A stretch of DNA of 64,000 bases from Asterella californica (taxonomy: Eukaryota; Streptophyta; Marchantiopsida; Marchantiales; Aytoniaceae). Made by a program: the position numbers and the translations under genes. Under the pieces are notes generated by a model. That model saw nothing but the letters and a program-made list of their open reading frames with translations. It ran no database searches and was not told where the DNA came from. Positions within the stretch are counted from its first letter, which is position 1; each line of letters opens with the position of its first letter. The stretch lies in contig JAYKYS010000011.1 in NCBI GenBank assembly GCA_036924285.1, positions 5,642,001 to 5,706,000 on the forward strand, given 5' to 3'. Of the stretch, positions 46,318 to 56,499 are shown one piece after another.

Positions 46318-46626
46318 GTGAGTTATACAATAAAGATCACGAGACATAAAACAGAAACACATCTTAAGTTTTACGAGAATTTCACACAAAAGCAGTACCA
46401 CAACATGACAACGTTAATTGATATATCTCCACTTGAAAATAAAGAAGGTCCGTCTGATGCACTGCATGCTGAAGGTCTTCCTAAGACACCTCCAGTCCAT
46501 GTAGAAACAGGTGGATCATCGAATACTGATTGGGACGATGCACCATATGATGAAACGTTAAAACATCTAAAATACAAGACGGTGTATTGTCTCAACAGAC
46601 ACGAGATGACGCAACATCTAACTTAA
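46318..46626 (+). CDS. unrecognised open frame, 102 codons
   Basis: MSYTIKITRHKTETHLKF at the start and a Pro/Gly/Asp-rich middle (PPVHVETGGSSNTDWDD). It follows an LTR-like ending by 165 bases, so it could be the start of a retroelement gag, but I do not recognise it. Confidence 0.25.
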   Translation: MSYTIKITRHKTETHLKFYENFTQKQYHNMTTLIDISPLENKEGPSDALHAEGLPKTPPVHVETGGSSNTDWDDAPYDETLKHLKYKTVYCLNRHEMTQHLT

Positions 46627-46913
46627 ACAAATCAGACACTGTCATGTCTACTAATACAATATAGACAGCACTACGTCTAGTTGAGATGACAGATCAACTA
46701 CAGAGATGTCAATCCGTCTCCGCTCACAAAATCAAAAGATAAATCTCTGATCCTGATATATCACATATCTCAAAAATCCAAGCTTGAGATAGTATACTTC
46801 CAAGCAGTAACGAGAGAAACCGAGGATTGTGTGAAAACCGACAAGCTTTACATGGAGTTCAGCTAGTTTGATTGCAACCCCTTAGTACCCAAGGTCTCAT
46901 AGCAATATAATTA

Positions 46914-46970
46914 CCTCTCTCTCTGGAGCAAGCAGCTTACTCTCTCTCTGGAACAAGCAGCTTACTCCTA
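46914..46970. repeat. 28-bp tandem duplication
   Basis: CTCTCTCTGGAGCAAGCAGC and CTCTCTCTGGAACAAGCAGC follow each other directly, differing by one base in this part. Confidence 0.85.
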
Positions 46971-47619
46971 ATGCATTTCTGGAAGGCGAAGAATAACCAA
47001 AGCTAATCCTGTATTTTAGGACAGCTGAGAAGGATGCAACCTTAACCTAGAATAAGCTAGCATACTCTAGAAAATAGTGGATTCTCTTAATGTCAAAAAG
47101 TATAGACTCATGAAATCATGCAATATGAAAACTTGCGGATTTGAGTTACCTCCCTTTGTATTTGGAAGTCTCCCCAGCACGCTGTTATGAAAACCCCGAG
47201 TTGCAGCACCTCAAGTCTTCACTAGACTCCTCCATTTAGTAATGTTGTGCGCTTAGGTCTGGATCGCTGGTCACACCAGCTGGAACCGAGAGATCTTCTA
47301 CTCCATCCCCTACACAGAATGTTATCTTGAATCCATGTACTTGAAATACTCCTATGGTGGTACATGAAAGTACTGGCTCTCCTTCACCCTGAAGGTGGAT
47401 GTGCCCAGTATACAGGGTAGAATTCTCGCAGATGGGAAACTATACTTCCCGTCTTCCCAGACAGTCGATTTCTTGACAAACGTCAAGAAACGAGACTTCC
47501 CGTGCAAATCCTGATGGCTTTATGCTGGAAGAGAAAGCTCATTATCTCGCTTCAGTTTGCTGTACTCAGCTTTTGTAGTTAGTGTGCGCTCCACTTGTCC
47601 TTTGCTCCTTGCTCCTTGA

Positions 47620-48027
47620 TTGTACTCCTTGCTACTACCTGAGCAATGCCTCAATTCTCTCAGAAAGGAGAACACTCCCTTGCCTTTCAAGCCTTCTTCC
47701 CAGATTTCTGAGTCTTCAGTTTTCTGTGGAGTTCCGCGTCTGCCACCAGTAACTCTCAATCCAACAAAAAATAAACTTACACATTTTCTTACGGACGCTC
47801 TTCACTGCTCTGAATGCCTTAAGATGCCTGACCTGTTCGTCTCGAATAGTCTCCCAAGTAAGTACACGGGTGTATATTCGAGGGTGTCAAAAGACCCAGA
47901 GATCACACGCGCGGGTCCTAGAATAGACGGATGCTATACTATACTGACAGCTTTTGAAGTGCATCGTGCTTTCGTAGTCAGCCGCCCTCTAGTGAGATTT
48001 TCTTCTTGGACGTCCGACTTGCTGTAA
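47620..48027 (+). CDS. unrecognised open frame, 135 codons
   Basis: Begins MYSLLLPEQCLNSLRKEN. It is Ser/Pro-rich and has no known domain. The complementary strand is also open in part. Probably not a gene, but it is the longest frame between 46.7 and 50.4 kb. Confidence 0.15.
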   Translation: MYSLLLPEQCLNSLRKENTPLPFKPSSQISESSVFCGVPRLPPVTLNPTKNKLTHFLTDALHCSECLKMPDLFVSNSLPSKYTGVYSRVSKDPEITRAGPRIDGCYTILTAFEVHRAFVVSRPLVRFSSWTSDLL

Positions 48028-48166
48028 TGAATGTCACCTCAATGTTCTACTCATTGATGGTGCGACGATCAATGAAATTGCTCTCAAGAACTTTTCTTCG
48101 AATTTCTATCCTTCCCACTTGAGAGAACAAAAAGTATAACCCTCCATGAAGGTTTGAACTTCCCTG

Positions 48167-48250
48167 TATTGACATAAATTCTTACGCATCTCACGAGGTT
48201 TTGACGAGTATTGACATAAATCCTGATGCATCTCACGAGGTTTTGACGAG
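48167..48250. repeat. 42-bp tandem duplication
   Basis: Two 42-base units, each with TATTGACATAAAT and CATCTCACGAGGTTTTGACG, join directly at 48208/48209. They differ at three bases or so. Confidence 0.9.
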
Positions 48251-50453
48251 AATCCTTCTTACTCTTGTCGTCATCGAGGAATTCGCTCCCTATCTACTTC
48301 ATTTAAAAAAGAATTGGATGTGGTGCGAGCCTTCAACGTCTTTCGCCTAGAGAAGACTGTGTGCTGCCTACTTCGATAAACTGCATCATAAGGTCAGATT
48401 TTGCGATTGTAGCCTATGAGTGTTCGGAGTGCTTCTTGGGGAATTCAAACAGTTCCTCCAAGTCACCTACTCTTGTAGGTAGGTCCGAAAACTCCCGTGT
48501 GAGACCATGTGACGCTCGAGTGAACGCTCCACCTACTGTGAATCATCCAGAACCGTGAAGCCTATATTGCCCTTGACTATAATGGGGGTATATCCTGGTC
48601 CGGACTCCTGACATGGTTATGGCCGTAAGGACTACGCCACAGTTTCCCTAGGTGAGGCTAATCCATACGCCTTGCTTACGAGGACTTCTTTCATTCTAAT
48701 AAGCTAGTTCTAGCTATGGAAAAAAGGGTTTGACCCAAAACAATTCAATTAAAGATAAATAATTATCTAGACCAACTCCTTTTGCTTAATTTGGGCACCA
48801 CAATTTCGATTTCTCCTCTCGTTAAGAGCTATTTGTCCATGTTCTCCAAGATAACTTATTCCACTTAAAGCAGGTCAATATGATGCAAAATACTACCTTA
48901 ATATGGTCTTCGGTCCTTTATCTTTAAAGATTCTCTTAATATACACTTTGTCAACTTTTAAGTCTTTGGTTAACCGCAAGAGTCTCGGTTGCCATGTCAT
49001 TAAGACATACCTCCTTCAATCAAAACCTCGTGTAAATGGACCTTTTCTCAAGAAGCTGCGAGATGCCTCGGAAAGAAAGAAAGAAATATTTGCATCTCTC
49101 ATCAGCTGCGCGCCAAATTATCTCACCAAATTATGCGTCTCTTGGGATCAAGTTCTTTGCACTTATTTGCACATATCAGAAGCAAGAAACCAAAAAAGAA
49201 CAACATGTAACGTGATAGACATGTTGATGTGATAGCAAATATGTTCCGTAAGAACCATGACTAAGCAGTTCCGAACACTATGTCTCACGTTTATTCCAAG
49301 ATTGTAAAAATCAACGTATACTACGGAGGTCGGAGTTGCAACTTAGATATGAGTGGAGATAGGAGAAGTCACAGTAATGGCTATTTGGTGGTTTACAACA
49401 GCTTCCGATGGCTCCAGGCTGCAGGCTGTTAATGGCTCCAGGGAAGGCTGCAGGCTGCAGGGATGTTCGACTGCTCAGTTCAGGGAGACATAAACTGCGA
49501 TTGATGAGATAAGACGAAAGATATAATTCTTACCGAATGTCTTGCATTTAGTGACCTTCAAGTTTTCCCGGAGCAGCTACTCAGGAGTGGTGTAAGAGGT
49601 GAAATGTCACATATTCTATATCTCGGAACCTTATTTGCCGTACTGCTTGTTTTCTAGGGAATTACAGTATTCTCCTTGATTTTGTCTCAGTTCATGTTAG
49701 GAATAACTGAAGAAAGAACAACTCATGAAATCAATCGCTCATGAGAAACTAACGGAGGTGGGGGAAAGAATTACATAAGGTCTAGAAGACAACACAAGCC
49801 TGAAATCCTAGGCCTTAGATTTTCACAGAGTAGCAATTACTGGTCTCTCATCCTGGAGAAGCCGTATGTATGTCTAAGATATCAGTATCTCACGCATACG
49901 TCACACCAAAGCTTACTATCATTCAAGATGGAGATCTTCACTCCTCGTCACTAATCCATGGCTGGAAATCGTGGTCTGTCAAACCTCCCAACATTTCTAC
50001 GAGTCCTTTGCACTCTGGCATACTCCCTACACTCTCTGTTTCTCTGTTTCTTCAGTCTCTACAGCTCCAGGCTTTCTGAGGCTTGAACCATCCATCCGGC
50101 TGAATAGCACCACCGACCAGCTCAACATTCAGGAAGGGAAAGGACTGTGTGATAAACTGTACTAATAGAATGAAGGAGGAAAGGATCCGCCAAATCTTTC
50201 CACGTCTGTGAAGAGTCAGGTCTGCTCTATCCACAGCTTCAGTGAAACTGATGGTTCAAAAAAGTGTACATGCAGAGTGAAGGACTGAGATGAATGACAA
50301 TGTGAACCATGAAAGTGATCTCAAAGCTCAAGGTTGCACTGTTTACCGATGACGTAGGCAAGTTATCCACCATCCACCATCGGTCCTTGTACCGAACAGT
50401 TATTCTCAGAGAGTGTAACCGTCCATGACGTGGTTCATTGACCTCCTTCATTC
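48251..50453. other. intergenic, no gene seen
   Basis: Short frames only. A G+C-richer patch at 49400-49470 repeats ATGGCTCCAGG and GGCTGCAGGCTG. Nothing else can be supported. Confidence 0.5.
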
Positions 50454-50458
50454 TTTCT

Positions 50459-50713
50459 TGTTAGAATACATACAGTACGAAAACATACATTCAGCAACAG
50501 GTTCAGGATATTAGGTGGTGACCTTTTGTAAGATCACCAAAGTCAAGACCCAGACTATATTATTCAAGCCCAAGGTCATTGTACATTAAATAATTCATTT
50601 GCTTGGTTCAGCCTACACTCTCTCATGAGCTCTCTCTCTCACACTCATACTGTCTTTATGTCATGACAAACATTTTTGCCTTAGTCTATTCTAGCACTAG
50701 TCCATTTCCAACA
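50459..50713 (+). repeat. 5' LTR of the copia element
   Basis: Starts TGTTAGAATACATACAG and ends CCATTTCCAACA: 255 bp with the usual TG and CA ends. The primer site follows directly. Confidence 0.93.
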
Positions 50714-50729
50714 TGGTATCAAAGCTTTG
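50714..50729 (+). other. copia primer-binding site, initiator tRNA-Met type
   Basis: TGGTATCAAAGCTTTG directly follows the LTR. The usual plant copia site is TGGTATCAGAGC, complementary to initiator tRNA-Met, so one base has changed. Confidence 0.88.
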
Positions 50730-50859
50730 CTTTGTTGATGCACTAGCACAATAGCTTAGGCGCTAGGTAGGCCTTCGGCCCTAAGTTGGAAGCAGTTGAA
50801 AGAGGGACCAACGTGACGTAAATGCATTCGCAGCAATCAGTGGATGCTGTGAGAACAGT

Positions 50860-51538
50860 GTGACAGGACATATAATGTATTGCATCACGTTGAACAAATC
50901 ATGGATCACCTTGATCATGCACTTCGCTGGTCAAGATATGATAACTAAGATGCATCTCAAAGAGAAGTTGCGGGTTCTCAAGATGAAGTCCAATGAGACC
51001 GTAACTCAACACATCAACAACTTTAAGTCCCTCTTCCAGCAGATGACTTCTGCTGGACTAGAAGTAGACAAACGAGGAGCAAGTCCTCGCGTTGATGGGC
51101 AGCTTGCCCAACAACTACCAGCTCTTTTTGCAGGCCATGAGAACCAGTCCAAATCTCTCACTGCATGACCTTATCACTTTTCTCATCCAGGAGAAAATGA
51201 TAGGGCGTAAGTTATTGGTTGAGCCTTCTATTGCTTTGTTTGCAAGACGCCGGCAAGGAAGACGCAACAACAATAACCGGCGCAACAATAGCAACAACCG
51301 GCAAGGGGGTAATCAGCCACCAAAAAGACTACCAGATCCTAACGAGAAGTGTTGTCTATGTCACAAGACCATACACTGCATCGCTGAGTGTCCGGACAAA
51401 GCCAGCAGCAGCAATGATCATTCTAATGTAGACAACCAGAATCAACCACAACGCAACAATAATAACAATCGACGTTCTCCGAACAACAACAACACTCGAT
51501 GGGTCTTGGTGGTCCAGTGCTCGTCTGCAGTCATGTAG
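50860..51538 (+). pseudogene. copia gag with zinc knuckle
   Basis: Frame 50860-51168 has the typical Gag core (KLRVLKMKSNETVTQHINNF, LFQQMTSAGL). It shifts frame at about 51090 and goes on in 51092-51538 with LPNNYQLFLQA, an Asn/Arg-rich stretch and the CX2CX4HX4C knuckle CCLCHKTIHCIAEC. The N-terminal part before 50860 is decayed. The product would be the capsid protein. Confidence 0.88.
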
Positions 51539-51555
51539 ACAGCTGATCCTTACTG

Positions 51556-51960
51556 ATATGTGGACACGGATGTCACACATCACATTATACACAATCGATG
51601 ATAGTTCATCGAGTACTCATCTGTATCAGCTGAGAACACCAAGAACGACGCTATCATACTCGGTGATAACACAACCATCCACGTTGCCGGTTCTGGTATG
51701 GTGGAAGTACGCATGTTCAACGGCAAACATGTGTACATACGTGACGTCCTTCACGTGTCTGCCTGCATAAAAATCTATTTTCAGCTCGGCAGTTTGACAT
51801 AAAGGACGAGTGGTGTCTAATCGGTAACAGGACTCTGTCATCTCGAGGATAGATTTGGACAAGTATTAGCTCCCTGTCCGATCGTTGCATGATCTATACA
51901 TGCTCGGAGAATCAACCCTGGTTGCTAACCAGACATCACTCGTCGCCTCAGTTGGGAGGA
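51556..51960 (+). pseudogene. copia protease and gag-pre-integrase segment
   Basis: The protease region reads DAIILGDNTTIHVAGSG, MFNGKHVYIRDVLHVSAC, a standard copia protease body. The active-site region is WYVDTDVTHHI where DSGAS is expected, so the catalytic Gly/Ser context is lost. Downstream, LYMLGESTLVANQ is the usual segment before integrase. Stops and frame changes occur. Confidence 0.8.
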
Positions 51961-53030
51961 CTTCAATACGTCTTACTTTATCTCTCAGTCAGATACCTGG
52001 ACCTCGACTACGAGTAAGATCACGATGCAACCACCAGCCTAGTGTCTCCCTCACTAATCGCAACCTGCAAAGACTAAACTTCCCATGGTCCAGATCCAGC
52101 TTAGTCTTGCGGAGTGCTCACAGCCAAGAGGAAGAACATATAGTCAATTTTCAAACATTTTCTCCTCTATTGTTTTAGCAAACACAAAGACCCAGTATTT
52201 CAGCTCCACCTTTGACGGAGGCCGTTGAAATAGATAATGAGAATAATTTGTTAGCTCAGTTGGTCTCCACTCTCCCTCAAACCGACTTGACGGTGACGTC
52301 TTTTGACATTTTTTCCATCCGGTCCTCCCCCTCGCTGGCCTCCCTCTAGGCTCGAGCGCGACCCCTGACCTGGCAAACATCGACGTGCGGTCCTATGAGC
52401 GCACGGTGAGCTCTCTCACACGGATTGTGGCTCTTGTCACTTCTCTTATTGCTGCACAGATTCATTGACTAGCATGGACCAGTCGATGGTCCTCTCCGTA
52501 CACCCTTAGACCTCTCATTTTCGAGGAGACATGTCCTTTGACCTCCTACTCAAGGTCACAGAAGGTCATTCTGACCTCCATTGACCGAGAGCCTCCGTTT
52601 AACAAGGGCTCTGATGCGATCTCTCAGGAATTCGTGTCTTAACCTCTCGTGCTCTCTTTTGCAAGGTCTCTCCGGGATCCGTGCTAAACCCTACTTGCGT
52701 GGTCCCTTCGAGAACCACACCGGCCCACTCACGCGGATGACCGTCTCATGGATCACCCTCCATTTCCTCTGATCCGCAATCTGACCTCCCCACATTTTTC
52801 GACCTGCCCGGCCCTTCTTTGCAGTTGCCTGTCAGACACTTTGACCTCCTCACGACTCGTGCCCACTTGTCTAGCTCTCAAGACTCATTTCTTAGTCTCT
52901 CTGACCATGATGTGGACGAGGATGGCACGTCCTCAACTCTTCTCAGTTTCTTAGACGACCTTCAAGGTTTTACATCAGGCAGCCAGACTCTTTCTTCGAC
53001 GTCTATTCGACCCTCCGCTCTCATTACTAC
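51960..53030 (+). pseudogene. extra coding-like spacer between protease and integrase
   Basis: In most copia elements the pre-integrase segment leads straight to the LWHxRLSH zinc motif. Here about 1 kb lies between, with long open or once-open reading (LLAQLVSTLPQTDLTVTSF, DSFLSLSDHDVDEDGTS, FLDDLQGFTSGSQT). It is Ser/Thr/Pro/Asp-rich. It may be a family-specific linker or a captured sequence; no domain is recognised. Confidence 0.5.
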
Positions 53031-53039
53031 AACAGGCGA

Positions 53040-53730
53040 CCTCTCTACCTTGTGGCACCAGCGGCTCAGCCACATCAATCACCATTGGGTCCACGAGCAG
53101 AGTCACCGCATGTACGTTACTGACCTTTCTTCTTTCTCATTCTCTAAGGATATGTGTCTCGCTTGTGCGCACGGTAAGCACTCACATCCTAAATTCTTAC
53201 GCGTCAGTTCAAACCGTACCACTCGTCTCTTGGTGTTGATACACATCGGTATTAGTGGACGCATCTCCCCCTGCACCTTTTATGAGTACGAGTATTTCAT
53301 CATCTTTATTGATGACTACTCACGCTACACTGTCACTCGTTACTATAAGAGTGATTATTTTACTACTCTTTAGGACTATCTTGTCTTTGCTGAGCGCGCC
53401 ACTAGTCAATCCTTTGTCACTTTGTGATTTGACAATGACAGAGAATATCCTTCAGCTGCCTTTGATGCTTTGTGTCGTGAGCACGGCATTCAGCGTCAAT
53501 TCACAGTCCCCTACTCACCTCAACAGAATGGCTTTGCTGAGTACAAGAACCGCAGTTTGCTTGATGTTGTACGCACCATGCTTTTTATCGCCAACCCCAT
53601 CTAGCTCTTTTGAGGTGAAGCCATCACCTGCGCCACTTTCCTCTAGAACCGATGTCCGTCTAAGGCAATTTCTCTCATGAGTACGTTTTATGAACTGTTG
53701 CAGTTCTACGACTCTGCTACTCCTCGGTGG
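53040..53730 (+). pseudogene. copia integrase
   Basis: HHCC zinc motif: LWHQRLSHIN and CLACAHGKH. Core: IDDYSRYTVTRYY, FDNDREYPSAAF (second Asp) and PYSPQQNGFAEYKNRS (Glu). The first catalytic Asp, expected in an HTDLCGP-like stretch, is changed (LIHIGISG). Several stops are present. It would have inserted the DNA copy. Confidence 0.9.
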
Positions 53731-53734
53731 ACGG

Positions 53735-54560
53735 TCTCTCATTTTTGCACGTCTTAGACTATCGTGCTTTTTTCCAGCTCCTCGAGGCTGAGCGCACAAA
53801 ACTCAATGATCGCTCTCAAAAGTGTATTTTCCTCGGCTATAGTGACCAGAGTAAAGGCTACCGTCTCCTTAGGAAATCTGAGGGTCATATCTTCGTCTCT
53901 CGCGATGTAATTTTTGATGAATCTTTCCAGACTCTCCCTCCCACATCCGCCCTCTCTGCTATTTCTTCACTCACTCAGGAGCCTCTTGAGACCGACGTTC
54001 ACTTTATCACTATACCTGCTCCTTCTGCTGGTCCAACTTACATTCCATCCGTCTCTCTCGGCTTCTCTTCAGTGGGAGCTCCTCTGCTCCCTCCTGCCGG
54101 TCGAACTCCAACTCCATCCGTTGGTCCTAGATCTGGAGGAGGAGTTTCTAGCAGTCATGGCCCTAGAGGAGGAGTTACCATACACCCCACTAGCAATTCA
54201 TAGTCTAGTGAGAGTAGTCGTCCTCTGTGTACTCACTCCTCTAGCCATAGACACAATCATTCTCCTCCTGTGGAGCACATGAGTCCGCGCCATCTCTATC
54301 TTCGGCGCACATCACCACACTCACCACTTGTTTCTAGCCCTACCCATAGCGAGTCCTTCCTTCCTCCATTGGATTTTCTAGCACCGCGTCCACTGAGACG
54401 ATCAGCTCGGCAGTCGGTTCTCCCACAGCGGAATCCTGATGAAGGCTACGATCCTTCGTCGTTGATCCTGAAGTCTCAAAAGAATACTAAGCGGACGTTG
54501 AGTTGGATTTCCACGAATCAAATGACACCTGGAAACTCACAAACTTACCATAAGGACGTG
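53735..54560 (+). pseudogene. copia integrase C-terminal linker
   Basis: RTKLNDRSQKCIFLGYSDQ, KGYRLLRKSEGHIFVSRDV and IFDES are the conserved C-terminal integrase block of copia elements. A Ser/Pro-rich linker follows and leads to the polymerase. The frame is open from 53727 to 54203, then shifts. Confidence 0.85.
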
Positions 54561-55300
54561 GACCGATAACGTGTAAGCGGACTTTTAAATTAAAGCTTAA
54601 TATTGATGGATCCATTGCTTGTTACAAGTCAAGACTTGTGGCTCATGGTTTCACTCAAATCTACAGGTTGGACTACACATAAACATTTTCTCCCGTAGTC
54701 TGTATACAATCAATATGGCTCATCCTTGCCATCTCAGCGCAATATAATCTACAAATGGAACACTTAATGAGAAAATATACATGTGTGTCTCTGAAGGAGT
54801 GACTGCAACAAGAGACAGACAAGTATGCAAATTGCTTAAGACTCTCTACGGCCTTAAGCAGTCCTCAAGAGAATGATATTTGATTATTGATAAATTCTTA
54901 CTTTCTCTTGGATTTACTAAGTCCGGTGCAGATGGAAATGTTTATTATCTGCATCAGAAATAACACTTTTGTCATCCTCGTCCTCTTCGTAGACGACGTT
55001 GTGATTGTCAGTAGCAATAAGGCTCTCTTATTTCATGTAAAGGAAAAATTGAGCTCACGGTTCAAAATGATGAACATCGGCCAGTCCACAACTGCCTAAG
55101 CATCAAAATTAACTGTGATCCGTCTTCTGGCAGTATCAGACTCAGTGAAACTCTGTACTTGACACATAAGCTATTTGAGTTTGGCTTACAAGACTGCAAA
55201 CTTGTAGGCACTCCTCTGATTACAGGTGAGAAGCTTTCTTTGGACGACTCTCTCGTCACTGAGAAAGAGAAGAAACTATGTAGTAGTTATCTTTACTAGA
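54560..55300 (+). pseudogene. copia reverse transcriptase
   Basis: YKSRLVAHGFTQ opens the domain; VCKLLKTLYGLKQSSRE and FLLSLGFTKSGADGNVYY follow. The catalytic box is FVDD in VILVLFVDDVVIV (family YVDD). KLSSRFKMMNIG comes next. Stops and two frameshifts break the palm. Confidence 0.9.
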
Positions 55301-55499
55301 GTGCAGCTGGCTCTATTAATTGGGCCGCAGTATGCAGTCGTCCTGACTTATCTTATCCCATTAGTGCACTCTTCTAGTTCATGAGTAGTCCTAGACCAAG
55401 ACACATTGTCGCTATCAAGCAGATTTTTTGTTACATCAAGGAAACTTTGAATTTGTATCTTGAGTATGCTCAATCGTCTCAGCCTACTCTCTGTTCGAG

Positions 55500-55958
55500 A
55501 CTCCGATGCTGAATGAGGAAGACACGCAGAGACAAGAAGTTCTACATCATACCACTGTTTTATTTATTCTGGAGGAGTCATTAGCTGGTCCTCTAAAAGA
55601 CAAAAGTCAGTAGCTCTGTCAAGCACATAAGCACAGTACGTAGCTCTTAGTACGAGCTGTTCAGAAATAATCTGGTTACATCAGCTCTTGACTGACATCG
55701 GATTGCAAGACAAGGAGCCAACTATGACATATTGTGACAACCAAAGTGTGATGGCTCTTGTAGACACTAGCCAGTTCCATGACCGTACGAAGAATATCGA
55801 CATTAGATATCATTTTATTAAAGATCACATCGCCAAAAAACTTATAGAAGTTCGTTATTGTCCTACTGAGGACATGGTTGCAGAAATTTCGACTAAGAGC
55901 TTATCAGCCCCAAATTTAGAACATCTGCTACCAAAGCTAAGAATGTATTCTAGCAGAT
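55500..55958 (+). pseudogene. copia RNase H
   Basis: The frame at 55688-55960 reads TYCDNQSVMALVDTSQFHDR, then KNIDIRYHFIKDHI and EVRYCPTEDMVAE, the standard copia RNase H end. The N-terminal part (from about 55500) is frameshifted. It stops 30 bases before the 3' LTR. Confidence 0.9.
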
Positions 55959-55990
55959 AGCATTTTATCCGAACTGTTACTGAGTGAGAG

Positions 55991-56248
55991 TATTATAATA
56001 CGTACAGTATGAAAACATACATTCAGCAACAGGTTCAAGATATTAGGTGGTGACCTTTCGTAATATCACCAAGACCAAGACCCTGACTATATTATTCAGA
56101 CCAAAGACCATTGTACATTAAGTAATTCATTTGCTTGGTTCAGCCTACACTCTCTCTCAAGGAGTTCTCTCTCTCACACTTATACTGTCCGTATGTCGTG
56201 ACATACAATTTTGTCTTAGTCTATTTTAGCACTAGTCCATTTTCAACA
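55991..56248 (+). repeat. 3' LTR of the copia element
   Basis: Matches the 5' LTR over its length with many substitutions. It starts TATTATAATACGTACAG (TA in place of TG) and ends TTTTCAACA. A purine-rich GAGTGAGAG just before it is the likely polypurine tract. TTTCT follows. Confidence 0.93.
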
Positions 56249-56297
56249 TTTCTTTCTTGGAATAAGCAATCTGCTTTCCTCGAAAACCTAGAAATCA

Positions 56298-56482
56298 GTT
56301 AACTAGATCTACACGAAGTATTAGGGTTTTGGCTTCTCCAGGGATCCGAGGTGGGAACCACAAGAAATGTCGAAAGATTTCACGGGACGTGTTAACTAGA
56401 TCTACACGAAGTATTAGGGTTTTGGCTTCTCCAGGGATCCGAGGTGGGAACCACAAGAAATGTCGAAAAATTTCACGGGACG
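56298..56482. repeat. 93-bp tandem duplication, nearly identical
   Basis: Units starting GTTAACTAGATCTACACG-type at 56298 and 56391 differ by about one base (AAAGATTT against AAAAATTT). It lies 50 bases from the copia 3' end and is recent. Confidence 0.93.
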
Positions 56483-56499
56483 AGGATTGTGTGTTCCAA

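Larger units (their letters stand above)
50459..56248 (+). mobile_element. Ty1/copia LTR retrotransposon, complete length, decayed
   Basis: The order is LTR, tRNA-Met primer site, gag with zinc knuckle, protease, integrase, reverse transcriptase, RNase H, LTR: integrase before polymerase is the copia order. Both LTRs are present and the element is flanked by TTTCT on each side (50454-50458 and 56249-56253), a 5-bp target duplication showing one insertion event. Every domain carries stops or frameshifts, and the two LTRs differ at many sites, so the insertion is old and dead. Confidence 0.95.

Noticed and set aside
52144..52380. Minus-strand 78-codon frame in the copia element
   Set aside because: Antisense to sequence that reads as decayed plus-strand coding; no domain.
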